A stretch of DNA of 64,000 nucleotides from assembly GCF_000005505.3 (NCBI RefSeq), contig NC_016131.3, forward strand, positions 32,169,001 through 32,233,000, given 5' to 3'. The DNA comes from Brachypodium distachyon (taxonomy: Eukaryota; Streptophyta; Magnoliopsida; Poales; Poaceae). Both the position numbers and the translations under genes were made by a program. Shown here in pieces: positions 23,928-35,643 of the stretch (position 1 is its first letter; each line of letters begins with the position of its first letter). The notes beneath the pieces are model-generated. The model was not told the DNA's origin. It did no database searches and was given only the letters and a program-made list of their open reading frames with translations.

Positions 23928-24240
23928 GATGTTCAGCCACGACATCGCTAGCTAATTCTGATGAAACTGACTGGTGATTTTTCTGTGTCTGCGATGCTTG
24001 CTTGAACACCCCGCTGTTGTTTCATGGCGTGAGGAGTTAGTCTCAAATCCTTGCAGTTCCATGGTGCAAGCCTAAGGTAGAAGAAGCAACCACTGTATGC
24101 TAGATAGACATAATCACCTACTCACCTGTTGTAAACGTTTGCCATGTATTGTCCTATAAATGTCCTCTATGCTACATGGAAATAATCCTAGTAACTGGGT
24201 GTAGAAACAATGTTCAGAGAAATGCCACCCGTCATTCAGA

Positions 24241-24246
24241 AATAAA
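24241..24246 (+). terminator. Polyadenylation signal candidate of the SEC14 gene
   Basis: AATAAA 314 bases after the stop codon at 23927, a plausible near-upstream element for a 3' UTR of about 330-350 bases. Other weaker AT-rich candidates exist. Confidence 0.4.
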
Positions 24247-24480
24247 TGGTGCATTTTGACCTTGCCACTTACCAGCTTAGCTTAGTTCTTGTGCTGATTC
24301 TGTCTTGTTATCTGCTAGGAACTTCTGACACTCGCATTTCAGAAGATGTCAAAGCTCACATAGGACAAACACTGTTTACACAATCAAGTATCAGTAAGTA
24401 GCACGTGAATTCTCTTGCATAAAAAATGGCATGGACGATGCCCAATCCACTGTAATACGCCAAGGCCATTGATGATGGGC

Positions 24481-26154
24481 CTATGATGTAAGCTTCTGTG
24501 AGAAGAGAGCCTTCTGGCAGCTGCTGCAGCAACGGTTCTCGCCGCTGTCGACGTTCTTGCTGTCCAGGTACCTGCCGGCGAGCATGTCAAAGAGGAGGCC
24601 TGCGCCGACGCCGACAGCAAGGTCGATGGTGTAGTGGCCTCTGCACGCTAGCAGCCTGACGCCCTGTATCAGATTGAGCGCGTCGTATAGGGCTGCCAGC
24701 CGGAGACGCCCCACGCGACGCATGTCGGCTGCCGCGATCACCGCGCCCGCGACGTGCCCGGAGTAGAAGAGGAAGAATGACACGTTCCCGACGGGGAAGT
24801 CCATCCCAGACCCCAGGAACTCCGCCGGCAGGGGCAGCTGGGTGGAGCAGCCGAGCAGGCCGCGGCAGGTGAACATCATGAGCGTGGCAATGGCGGCACG
24901 GGGCCGCTGCTCGGCGAGGATGGCCCACAGGATGTAGGCGGTCTGCATCGCCACGAACACCTGCACAAGAGAAGAAGGTCACACGTCCCATTCAGCATAT
25001 GGATCCCCTCACGACGATACTGGCAATAACAATGGGGGACCAAGGTAGCTATCTAGCCAGATGCAGTATCTTATCAGGAAATCCATGGATGTGTGAAGAA
25101 TGCAGGATGATGAGATTCTTGAACTATACCCACAAAAAAAAAGAGATTCTTGAACTTATCGGGAAAGATTGGATGGTGGCTTTTCGGGTGACCCAATTTA
25201 CCAAAAACCGATACTGATGGTGATGGCTATCTAGCCACACAGTAGTTTATTGCTCCTTTTGCCTCTATGGCTATCAGTCAGTTTTGCTTCCCTCATCAGG
25301 AGCGATAACTTCGAAAGTGTATGTCACAAGACCAGAGCCTTGACATAATAAGTCTTATAATTAAAGCGAGAGATGTTGATGTATAACTGCCAACTATATG
25401 CATCTTCTTAATTAAGAGTAACAGCCATAAACCCAAATTGGGAACCTCGTGTTCAGAGGAAAATGCAGATATATCCATGTAAAATTTCAAACAAATTGCA
25501 TTCAAAACATATATGAATATGAAGAAAAAACGTGGAATTCTGCACGAAACACTAAATCCCGAGGGTGGATTTTGTGGGTTTTTAGGTGGTGTGTAGTGAC
25601 TAATTTGCACATTCTGGAAGCAGAGGTTGCTTCAAGTTTGGTCAAATGGGACATTACGGTCAAAAGGTGAGAAAATAATGGGAATTACTTTAGCACAAGG
25701 GTAGATCGGCAGCAGCCCCCTAGGCTCATCGGATCTACGGAGGCGTACTCACCGTGTTGAGCGCGGCGAGGAGCGAGTTGAGCCAGGGCCTGGCGGCGAT
25801 CCCGTCGTGCATCGCGGCGGTGGCGAGGAAGCCGAGGTCGAGCGGGGGCGCGGCGTGCGGGACCATGGGGATGGTGTATTCCACGCCCATGAAGAGCAGC
25901 AGCCCGCACGCGAAGACCACCGGCAGCGGGTGCCGCCACAGGACGCCGGCCGCCCCCGCCGGGGTCATCCACTCGGGCCTGCCCTTCCTGCTCTCTCCCC
26001 CGCCCATGCCGACGCCGTCCCCCATCGTCGTCCCGGCGTCCGGCAGCGGGTGGACCTTCTTCCCCTTCCCCGCGCGGCGGCGCGCGTCGATGCCGTTCCC
26101 GGCGGCGTTAGCGGCGACCTGGTCCTGCGCGGCGGCCAGGCTGGGCGGCGGCAT
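24481..26154 (-). CDS. ROD1: Phosphatidylcholine:diacylglycerol cholinephosphotransferase (PDCT)
   Basis: Two exons, 25753-26154 and 24481-24960, with a GT-AG intron of 792 bases, encode 293 residues. The enzyme swaps phosphocholine between phosphatidylcholine and diacylglycerol in the endoplasmic reticulum and so moves fatty acids through PC on the way to triacylglycerol. Identity rests on the lipid phosphatase/phosphotransferase-type motifs SFFLFYSGHVAG (SGH about 201-203) and CRGHYTIDLAVGVGAG (about 240-254), plus FMGVEYT.PM, LAALNTVFVAMQT and MMFTCRGLLGCSTQLPLP, which closely follow Arabidopsis ROD1. Several hydrophobic segments fit a polytopic membrane protein. The first 60 residues are low-complexity and GC-rich, as in other grass first exons. 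ATG at 26154 is chosen because the upstream in-frame start candidate at 26190 is GTG. It is convergent with the SEC14 gene. Confidence 0.94.
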
Positions 26155-26540
26155 ATGCGCGCGGCTTGGACGCGTCGGCTGGCTGGCCACCGGGCGCGGA
26201 CGGACGGACGGGTTTGGCCTGGCACTCGTGCGCGCGGCGCGTCACGCGGCCGGTGGTGGGATTTTGTTTGTCTTTGTCTTTGTGTTTGCTTTTGCTGGTT
26301 TGTGAATGTTTTCGCCGACGTTTTTTGATTTGTAGCAGCAGCGTTTTCTCCGGAGGGGGCTGCGTGGCGGAGATCCCGATGGAGGAGGAGGTGGAGTTTA
26401 ATGCGTCTAGGGATTTAATGGCCGGTGATGGGTTTAATGTCTTTATGAGGTGTGGCTAATTATGATTATCGTATTAATGGCTATTAATGGCGCCTACCAT
26501 TAGCGGCGGGCTACCAGTTCAGACCATGTTGGACAGCATT

Positions 26541-26798
26541 GGTATACTTATTTCACAGATAAGTGTACTTCTGGTCTTGTTTTAAGTCAAATTTTTCTAG
26601 ATTTGACCGACATTATTGAAAAGAGTATCAACATATATGACATCAAATCGGTATATTATGAAACTATATTTCAAAACAGATTTAATGACACTAATTTAGT
26701 GTCATAAATGTTGATACTTTTAAAAAAAAAAATAGTCAAAGTTTAATATCTTTGACTTAGGACAAACCAAGATGTACACTTATTTGCGGACGGTGGAA
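26541..26798. mobile_element. Stowaway/mariner-like MITE
   Basis: Left end GATAAGTGTACTTCTGG...TTTTAAGTCAAA and right end (inverted) AAATAAGTGTACATCTTGG match over about 35 bases, enclosing an AT-rich core. Its right end lies directly beside the target site of the next element. Confidence 0.7.
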
Positions 26799-27646
26799 GT
26801 ATACACCAAGTCTTATTTTTTTGTAAAGGCAGGATCAAGAAGGATCTCGAAATTTATTCATTAGTAGTGATCTTAGCACATGAGTACAATCACACCTGCT
26901 AAAGAGACCGAAATACAAACAAGTCTCTGGACTTTGCAGAAAGGACCCTTAATGGGGAAGAAGAAACGCAATTGGGTCCTCAACCACCAATCGGAGATCT
27001 CCTCGCCGTCGCCGGGGGCTACGCCACTTGGGACGACGAGGCCGTCGCAACAGGCTTGTGCGACCTCCAGTCGGGAGCTGAACTGCCTCCAAATCGGCTC
27101 TCTGGCCAGGAGGAAAAGGAACGGCCGCCTTTCGACCAGTAGATGCAGTGGTACGCGGAAGCCGGCAACCGATTGCCGGCGACATAGCTCCTCCCCTGTG
27201 ACCACCGCTGATGAGCTCGACCGCAACAGGGAAGCTTCAACCCGCCTCCGTCTTATCACCGAAGAACCACCTCCATGGCGACTCCAACAGCAAGAAGAGG
27301 ACCCGAGCACTTCCTGTAAAGAAAGGACCACAAGATTATTCTGGAGGTTTTGCCGACGGCCATCTCAGCAGCGACCTTCCTCCGGCCACCATAGGGATTT
27401 CCGTCGCCAGGCACCGACGACCGCGTCTCACCCACGGCCACAGACTGCCTCCTAATGGCATAGTGCCACACCCCGGCATCAGGCCGAACACCCCTAAGGG
27501 AAACCTAACTACGACGGAGCTCCGGACGCCTCCCCCATCCCCGTCCCAACCGGCGACGCCGGCGGCGAGGGTCCGGGCTCGGGCCGAGCTCCAGGCGAAA
27601 ACTTGGGGGAGGGGAAAGGAGAGGAAAGGGCGGTATACACCAAGTC
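26799..27646 (-). mobile_element. Non-autonomous GC-rich retroposon with perfect 14-bp TSD
   Basis: The 14-base string GTATACACCAAGTC is present at 26799-26812 and 27633-27646. Between them lie 820 GC-rich bases. Read on minus, the insert begins CGCCCTTTCCTCTCC and ends in an A-rich tail (complement of 26813-26830), so it was inserted by L1-type target-primed reverse transcription. Several overlapping minus frames (for example 26873-27331) are open but show no reverse transcriptase or known domain. It may be an internally deleted LINE (5' UTR plus tail), a SINE-like element or a retrocopy. Which one cannot be told from sequence alone. Confidence 0.75.
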
Positions 27647-27714
27647 ATAATCAAGAAGATCCCTCCATTTGACAAACAACCTACCCAGCAAAACGCAAAT
27701 TACTCTTTCCATCC

Positions 27715-28680
27715 AAAAATATAAAGAAAAATTTGATTGTGGTAGTACAATAAAACCCTTATGTGGGCCGGACCGTAAATCCTACGTAGCGACAACTTAG
27801 TCATTATTTCCCAAGATTGGTCAAGATGCCAACATGACACGGTCAATCCAACTAGGCACCGGTCAAAGGAAGTCAACAAGTCAAGCCTTCCATGTCATGG
27901 TAAAAGTATGGAAAGAGGTGAAATAGGGGCCAAAAAGGTGTAGTGATGAGGCTTTTAGGCTTTTGTCATGGACCCTTAAGCTATAAATACCCTTTAGGTG
28001 ATGGACGAACCCCTACTTTTTCCACTTGGTGTACACAAAAGTTATGGACCAAGGAGCTCTTTTTACCACTTTACCCCCACCTTTTTCTCTCCCTCAAGGG
28101 TAGACATGGTCTTTTGTCATGTACCCCTAGGCTATAAATACCTCTCATGGGGGCACGTATCATACACTCTCAATTTGAATAAACTCAAATGGAGAGGGTT
28201 AGAGTGCTCTCTCTAATGTTCGCTTTCAAGCTCCGCTTTCGACTAAAAGTCGACCGGCCTCGAGAAAACCTTCTAGGGGACTCTAGTTTCGAGGCTCTAC
28301 GTGAACTTTGGTTAGCGCGGGCTCGAAGGAGAATGGGTTGGGTTAGAGTTCCGAGGGTATCCTAACCTCGATACTGGGAAAGACCCGTTTGATCCAAGTA
28401 CGAGTCGGCCCCGACGAACCTCTCGCTAAAGGTGTACATCTTGGGAAGATCCGTTCGGCCCAAGTACTTGCCTAACAACCTGTCGAAGCTTTTCCTAACA
28501 TAGGATTAAGTCGTACCCGTAGGGTCGACCGAACTTATTAAAAAAATATCGACGTGTCAACTTGTCCAAGTGTATGGCGACCTGCGTTATAAGACCGGCA
28601 TACACGCCCTACTTTTATACGCACTTGTGCCATCGGACATTGGCACCCCTTATTCTAATTGTTGTCAAAAACAACATTGA
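27715..28680 (+). mobile_element. LTR-like block with two TATA cores
   Basis: Looks like a solo LTR in plus orientation: TG-type start near 27738, CTATAAATACC boxes at about 27981-27991 and 28132-28142, a transcript-start-like CT-rich stretch, and an end near 28670-28680 (TTGTTGTCA). Each TATA box is preceded by the same phrase (CTTTTGTCATG.ACCC), 150 bases apart. No clear target-site duplication, so exact ends are uncertain. Confidence 0.5.
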
Positions 28681-29057
28681 GAATTGAAAGAATCAGGGAA
28701 ACATTTCTCATGGGAAGGACGTTGAAATTATGAGCCTCATTTTGCAGTTAATTCTTTACTAGACCAACCGCAATGCAGCATTGAGTATAAGTGCAATTAA
28801 GAATCAATTTGACGACATGGAACGAGTATATAGAGAAATGTGAGAGGAGTTCAAAGATCAATTTGTCTGTGTATTTTCGGAATTCTAAGTATGTATATAA
28901 CACAAATATCGTATAAAAAATACTTTTGGATACAAATATGATGACTACATATGTGTCACAAAACTCTAATTCGTCACTTTAACTGTTGGTGTTGGGCAAA
29001 CCTAATCTTGAGATGCACGTCTTACTTTTGCAACTGAAGGAGGATGTACTTATATTA

Positions 29058-29142
29058 TACTTCTTCCGATCCTAAATTGTTGTCGTTCTTTTAGTTCAAA
29101 TTTACACTAAAACAACGATAAGAATTTAGGATCGAGGGAGTA
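29058..29142. mobile_element. Short Stowaway MITE
   Basis: About 85-base hairpin: CTTCTTCCGATCCTAAATT pairs with AATTTAGGATCGAGGGAG, next to TA. Typical of the smallest grass Stowaway elements. Confidence 0.7.
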
Positions 29143-30700
29143 ATATTCTGCATACCTGTCAGCAAGAGATATTTTCGAATAACGGGGCACATTGTCACAT
29201 ATAATCCACTGGACCATACTTGAGTTCTTTATCATTTGAACTAATCTTAGTTAGGAAAGTGATCCTGATTAACTGCTTCGCAATCGGTGTGGTAAGGTGT
29301 CGGTGTTTCATGTTTGTAAGTACCGCGATGTCGTGTGCTAGTACAAAAGCAGAGCACCAAAAAGCAATTTCGATTTTTGGGCGTGAGGTAACTAAGTTAC
29401 CCTTTGATAGACTACGTGGAACGTTTGCCAAGAAGAAATCAAACGACCATGACGTCTGGAGAATCAACATGCACTTGTTGAAGCGTTATTTGCCGTGTTG
29501 TCTGTTTGCTGGTCCTATTTCTAATCAACCTGTAACCACACTTATTCCCATCCCACTCAATGTACGAGTAAATGAGTAAACCCTGGTAGGTAGGAAACTA
29601 GTGCAAAAAGATTTAAACCAACTTTGCGACAACGACAACGTTTTGCCCTTTGGATTTGGCAATGAAGGTGCAACCTGCTTTCTCGTAGGCTGGTAGTGTT
29701 GATTGCGAGCTGGCGTCGCCTACCAGTTGCACATCAAATATTGCCTTGTTATTAAATTATATTTTCTTCTTTCAAAAGTTGACATGCTTAAGACAAAGCT
29801 TTGATATGCAATTTATATGATACGGACACAATTGTTAGAAAGAACTTTTCAAAACAAATATACTTATAGAAATTTCATGTATGAAGAACACATACTAATT
29901 CAGTAATTCTTGATCAAATATATGTTCTAGCAAAATCAAATATGCCACCTTTGTGAACAGGAGTGAGTATCGCCTTACTTAAACAAGCGTGCGCAAATAG
30001 AGTGTAGGGCCATGTTTAATCTGTCACAGTCTCTTTTCCACATGATTTTGAGCTGAGCAATTAATGGCCGCGAAGCAACCAGCCAAAAAACAAAATAATT
30101 GGTACTCCATGTGCTACGGTCTAACGCATGTTTGTAATTTTGTGATAATGTTTAACTCATTTCATATTTTGTACCACATTCTAACCCCACGGTCGTTACT
30201 GTTACATTGTGCCGGATTTTACTCTGTTTAACAACTTTTCTTAATTTTACATGGCAGATCCACATATCAGGCCTAAGGGCAGATGATTGGATGCCAAAGT
30301 GAAAGCGCAAAGTTGTCGGCAAGAGTTGACCTGACCCGTTTACATGGCCAATCCAATTCCCTGTCGATCGACCTGACTTGACCAGGAACGTTTAAAGAAC
30401 ACAATAAAACTTTACGTTTTCAATTTGGTCTGATATGTGGACCCGCGCACGTCATATCAAACCTTTTGAAATTTGACAAGCTTATCTTGAAACAGTAAAA
30501 AGTTTGAGAACGAACAAAAGTTATAAGCTCTACATTTTGGAACAAACGGAGCGTGATTTTATACACATATAAATACGCGCTCATGTCCTTTGTATGTTTT
30601 GTAAATTCTCATATAAAAATGTCCATTGTTGTGCCTAGCTTGGACAAAAAGGACGAATCCAATGCTTTAGAAAAGCAATTTTCAAGTCGATACTTTTTCC
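29143..30700. other. Intergenic, no gene seen
   Basis: AT-rich. Open frames at 29195-29579 on both strands show no recognised family. No RNA gene or repeat structure was noticed. Confidence 0.35.
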
Positions 30701-30783
30701 TCCCTCCGTTTCATAATTTTTGTCGTTGCTTTAGTACAGATTAGAACTAAAATAACAACAAAATTATGGGACGGAGAGAGAGT
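30701..30783. mobile_element. Short Stowaway MITE
   Basis: CTCCCTCCGTTTCATAATTTTT and AAAATTATGGGACGGAGAGAG form the two arms of an 83-base hairpin. It lies about 90 bases past the stop codon of the F-box/FBD pseudogene, so probably in its former 3' UTR. Confidence 0.75.
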
Positions 30784-30872
30784 AGAATACAGTACTCTAG
30801 CTATTCAATAATATTAGAAACATCGGGGAAAGCTAATCTACTATATAGCTGGATGCAGACTAGTTTCTGGGA

Positions 30873-31440
30873 TCAGTCTTTGGTAACATGGATGACGGTA
30901 GTCGCGGGTAAATACATTTCGACCATGGACAAGTCCTTGTTGATTTGTTGACTGGAAACGATCTTGTTGATTAGTCGACTGCGTTCGTCTTGTTGATCAT
31001 CACCCCTATCGTCGTACTTTATTTCTACCAACTTGAGTTTGGAGATTATGCTCCCCATCTCCAAAATGTTGGGAGTCCAACCATATGGAAACTTGTGACA
31101 CTGCACAGATGAGCAAAATCGTACAGATTGAATTAGGAATTAGTAGAACGCTGAAGTAAGATAGACAAATTGAGCTAGCTAGGATAAATATACCGTGTCC
31201 TTAATTACATATACCTGGCAGTTGCTGAGAGTAAGTTTCTCAATAGAAGGCGCAGTATGCAGAAAACGGCATAGCGTCTCGGTGTTTTCACCTATCTCAC
31301 ACTTGTCAATGACCAAGGTTTTCAGGTTTTGGAATGTAAGCAGTTTGTTATGCTTCTCAACAAGATCACTTATGGCCTGCAACATAGGACGCGGGAGATA
31401 ATCGCCCCAACGTGGCAGCTTCAGCTGGATTTGATCCCCT
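30873..31440 (-). pseudogene. F-box/LRR/FBD gene, copy A, 3' part
   Basis: Exons 31215 to about 31440 and 30873-31100 splice in phase (NCQ then CHKFPYGW). They read LVEKHNKLLTFQNLKTLVID, PSIEKLTLSNCQ and a C-terminal KLKLVEIKYDD, which is the leucine-rich end plus FBD-type tail of plant F-box proteins (SCF ubiquitin-ligase substrate adaptors). The part further 5' lies at 35149-35643, behind an inserted LINE. This portion is open, but the whole gene is disabled: a LINE sits in it, the 35-kb piece carries a stop and a frameshift, and the F-box end is missing. Confidence 0.7.
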
Positions 31441-34400
31441 GGAAGTTTTTGGCTGAGCTGGTTCGTATTTGTGAGGCCGAAACCCTCCCTCTGTTGGTTG
31501 GCGGTGATTTTAATATTATTCGTCGCCGCGAGGATAAGAACAATGACCGTTTTAATGCTAAATGGCCTTTTGTTTTCAATGCTATCATTGAAAGCCTGGA
31601 TCTACGTGAAATTGCTTTATCGGGTAGACAATTTACTTGGGCTAGTAGAGAAGTTGGACCGCGTGGTCTCCAGTATTGGTTGGGAACAAAAATTCCCTAT
31701 GGTGTCGGTTCATGCGTTGGCTCGGTCGGGGTCAGACCATACAGCACTAATTATCGATTTCGGGGATCAAGCAAGCACATCTAGGGAACCGAGCTCAATT
31801 TTCTTTTGAGCTGTCGTGGTTGAATGAGGAAGGTTTTTATGATATGATCGCCACGGAATGGGCATCCGTGACATCAGGTCATACGCCTATTGAGCTTTGG
31901 CAGAATAAGATTAGGCACCTTCGTCATTTCCTTCGTGGATGGGCTAAGAACCTGAGCGGTAAATATCGGAAGGAGCGGGACCGCCTACTTAAAATTATCG
32001 ATGACCTTGATATTAAAGCTGAATCCGTCGATCTCTCGATGCCAGAGCGTGCCGCTTTGAGAGAGGCTAATGATTTCGTATCTAAGCTTCGACGCGATGA
32101 GGACTCTAAGTGGGCTCAACGGGCTAAGGTCAAGTATATTTAGGAGGGGGGAAATAACACGAAATTCTTCCACCTTATTCGCCAGTGGGAAACACAGAAA
32201 GAAAAAAAATCTTTCAGTTAGAGCAGGACGAGGGGACTATTACTGGCCAAGCTAACCTTCAACGCTTCATTTCGGAATATTATAAGAAATTATTTGGGGC
32301 ATCGGTGCCAAATTCTTTCTCTCTTGTGGAAAATCAAGTGGCCGATATATCTCAACTCTCTCCCACGGAGAATGCCATTCTTGTGGCTGGGTTTATGGAA
32401 GAAGAGGTGCATGATGCTGTTTTTCAGATGGAGCGTAACAAAGCACACGGTCCTGATGGATTTCCCGCTGAGTTTTTTCAGATATGTTGGAATATCATTA
32501 AACCCGAGTTGATGGCTCTTTTTGGTTAGCTTCAAGCAGGACAACTGCCCCTTTTTAAGCTTAATTTTGGGGTCATCATGTTGTTTCCTAAAAAAGAGGA
32601 CGCGGTCCAAATCCAACAATGCAGGCCTATTTGTTTTACTTACTGTGAGTTTCAAAATCTTCACGAAAGTTGCCACTAATCGCATTTCTGGGATCGCTCA
32701 CCAGGTGATTAGTCCTTCTCAAACGGCCTTCATGCCTGGACGTCACATCTTAGAAGGTATAGTGGTTCTTCATGAGACTATCCATGAGCTTCATCGGAAG
32801 AAAATGGATGGGGTTTTATTTAAAATTGATTTTGAGAAGGCGTATGATAAAGTTAAATGGCCCTTTCTGCAACAAGCGCTCCATATGAAAGGTTTTGATC
32901 CGATATGGTATAATTGGATCTCCCAATTTGTTCAAGGTGGGAGTGTGGAGGTTAAAGTGAATGATGACATTGGCCATTTTTTTCAAACTCGCAAAGGTTT
33001 GAGATAGGGCGATCCGCTGTCACCTGTGCTCTTTAATATTGTCACGGCTTTGTTGGCCATTTTAATTGCTCGGGCCAAAGAGGATGGCCAAATTGGGGGC
33101 TTGGTTCCTCATTTAGTTGAGGGAGGTGTCTCTATCCTCCAATATGCGGATGACACAATTATTTTCATGGAGCACGACTTAGCGAAAGCCGTCAACATGA
33201 AACTAATCCTTTGTATTTTTGAACAATTGTCGGGCCTAAAAATAAAATTTCATAAAAGTGAGATTTTTTGTTTTGGTAAAGCTAAAGATGATGAACATAG
33301 CTACATGAGCCTCTTTGGTTGTGAATCTGGAACACTCCCATTTCGCTATCTGGGAATTCCCATTCACTGTCGTACGCTCGTTAATAAAGAATGGAAATCG
33401 GTGGAGGATCGTTTTGAGAAAAAACTGGGTTGTTGGAAAGGGAAGTTGTTATCCTACGGTGATCGGCTTACCCTAATCAATTCGGTTCTGACTAGCATGC
33501 CCATGTTTATGTTATCCTTTCTTGAAATTCCAGTCGGGGTTCGTAAAAGATTGGATTTCTACAGATCCCGTTTCTTTTGGCAATCTGACAAGCATAAGCG
33601 CAAGTACAGACTGACCAAATGGAATATTATCTGTCGTCCCAAAGATCAAGGCGGACTCAGCGTGGAGCTTTAGGAGATTAAAAATAGATGTTTACTTAGC
33701 AAATGGTTGTTTAAACTGCTTAACGAAGAAGGAATGTGGCAAGAGATGCTACGAAATAAATACCTTCAGAATGGCACTCTGTCCCAGACGATCGCCAAAC
33801 CAACTGATTCTCAGTTTTGGAAAGGACTTATGCGGGTTAAAGATGATTTTTTTAGCCGTGGTGCTTTCATCCTCGGGGATGGGTCTGAAATTCGTTTCTG
33901 GGAAGATACCTGGCTTGGCAATACCCCGCTTTCCTATCAATATCCATCTTTGTTTCATATTGTGCAACATAAAAATGTTTCGGTTGCCACGGTCTTTGCG
34001 ACGATTCCTCTAAATATACGTTTTAGGCAGAACCTGATCGGGGCCAATTGGACAAGATGGTTACATTTGGTTCAATGTTTGATGATGGTTAACCTCTCGA
34101 ACAAACCTGACAGCTTTGTGTGGAGTGTTACTCCCTCAGGCGTCTTTTCTGTGAAGTCTTTATACGCTGACTATATGGATGGGCAAACGGTCTTTCATCA
34201 GAAATTCATATGGAAGTTAAAAATTCCATCAAAAGTCAAGATTTTTATGTGGTTCCTCGATCACCAAGTTTTATTAACAAAAGATAATCTTGCGAAACGA
34301 AATTGGGAGGAGAGTTTAAAGTGTTGTTTTTGCGAGTCTAATGAGACTGTACAACATCTTTTTGTCTCTTGTCCCCTTGCACGTATTATTTGGTGCATCG

Positions 34401-34903
34401 TTTTCTATGCTTTTAATTTGCCTCCACCGACATCAATTTCCAATGTGTTTGGCAATTGGCTTAATGGTGTGGAAAAAAAGATTAAAGCCCAAATTCGGAT
34501 GGGAGTTTCGGCTTTCTGTTGGGCTATTAGGAACTGTAGAAATGATGTTATTTCTAATCGATCAAGAACTCCTCATTTTTTGCAGGTTATCTTCAAAGCC
34601 ACACACTGGATTCGTCTTTGGGCTTTGCTGGTCCCCGCGCACCAGCGGGCACCTTTGGATACTGGATGCAACCGGTTGGAGATGGTATCTCGGGATATCT
34701 TCAACCGGCTGGCTGGCGGTGTACTAGTCGTCTAGATGCATAGAATTGCTATGTTTTCTTTACTTCGTTGGCTTATCCTTGTATCCCCGATCGCTGATCG
34801 GTGAATTTGATGACTTGTTTCTTAAAACTTTGCAATAAAAATGGCTGTGTGCATCCATTGATGCAGAGGCCAGGGATTTCTCTCCCCTTTTCGAAAAAAA
34901 AAC
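31440..34903 (+). mobile_element. L1-type LINE, 5'-truncated, degenerate ORF2
   Basis: Starts inside the endonuclease domain (AELVRICEAETLPLLVGGDF; GDFN motif), runs through the reverse transcriptase (ARNKAHGPDGFPAEFF-like, FEKAYDKV, LQYADDTIIF with YADD near 33143, a G.RQGDP equivalent with a stop at 33005) and the CCHC-type zinc-binding end (CCFC..NETVQHLFVSCPL). It ends with a poly(A) run at 34896-34903. Stops and frameshifts separate at least five reading blocks (31820-32143, 32185-32529, 32522-33007, 33026-33673, 33707-34735). Bases CTGGAA occur at both ends and may be a short target duplication. It interrupts an F-box/FBD gene on the other strand. Confidence 0.85.
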
Positions 34904-35077
34904 TGGAAAAGGCCACGCAGAACCAACTGGAAGGAGAGGGATAATGTATGGCCTCACCCCTAACGCCTGTGTTGAACATCCATCGAGATAGTCAAGAAGA
35001 TGAACGCCGGGATAAGAATAAGAGTAGGTTGATGCAATTGAAATAAGCATGTTAAATTAAACTGCACAGATGACATA

Positions 35078-35148
35078 ACGTTGCAATAAAATGGTTGTGT
35101 GCATCGCTCCAATGCAGAGGCCAGGGAGCTCCCCCTTTTCGAAAAAAA
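35078..35148 (+). mobile_element. 70-bp LINE tail fragment
   Basis: TTGCAATAAAATGG...TGTGCATC...GCAGAGGCCAGGGA...CCCCTTTTCG plus an A run repeats the last 70 bases of the LINE that ends at 34903. Either a second, extremely truncated insertion or a by-product of the first. Confidence 0.75.
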
Positions 35149-35643
35149 ATGTCCTGGGAGCTCTCACATTGGATACACAGGCGAGAAGATCGCAAAGAGC
35201 CGTGAGCAGCTCTTTGTTGTCCTGCTTATAGAAGGGGTCTCGTTGTTATTGTGGCTCCCGGAGCTTTACATTGTCCAGGAAGCAGGATGTGTGGACAAGA
35301 GATGGCGCGCCGTTGCCGACGGTGACCCCGAAGACGGAGATCATCTGAAACGGGATAGTAAGGCGCGGCGCAGCAAGGCGAGATGAGGGGCCATGACGAC
35401 GAAGCTCAGGCAGCCGTTCACGTTCGGCTGGGATGAGGAATCGACGGCGAGGTTCTTCAGCGTGCTCGACACGATCTTCGAGATGCCGGTTAGGTCCGTG
35501 CCCACGATCTCCAGGTCCTGCAGGACGGGGAGCCCGAAAGTTATGTGCTTCTGGAAATCACTGTCGAGAGCCACCACGGCGTGGAGGCGCAGCTTGGTAA
35601 GGCGCTGGGTGCCGGAAGAAGAAGATAGGGGCAGCGGCGTGAT
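35149..35643 (-). pseudogene. F-box/LRR gene, copy A, middle part
   Basis: Minus-strand reading gives LTKLRLHAVVALDSDFQKH, FGLPVLQDLEIVGTDLTGIS, LKNLAVDSSSQPNVNG, VVMAPHLALLR and then, after a frameshift, DNVKLREPQ, a stop, and KQDNKELLTALCDLLACVSNVR. These are the leucine-rich repeats of an F-box protein. The 5' side ends abruptly at 35643, where an LTR piece begins. Bases 35504-35643 are nearly identical to 59527-59665 (copy B), which keeps sequence further 5'. Promoter and F-box are missing here. Confidence 0.7.

Noticed and set aside
26155..26190. Longer PDCT N-terminus starting at 26190
   Set aside because: The in-frame start codon there is GTG, not ATG. The first ATG at 26154 is the better plant start.
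26873..27331. 152-residue minus-strand frame as a gene
   Set aside because: It lies inside a retroposon with target duplication, overlaps other open frames caused by high GC, and shows no domain.
29195..29579. Overlapping open frames on both strands as a gene
   Set aside because: No domain, no splice support and no codon bias toward either strand.
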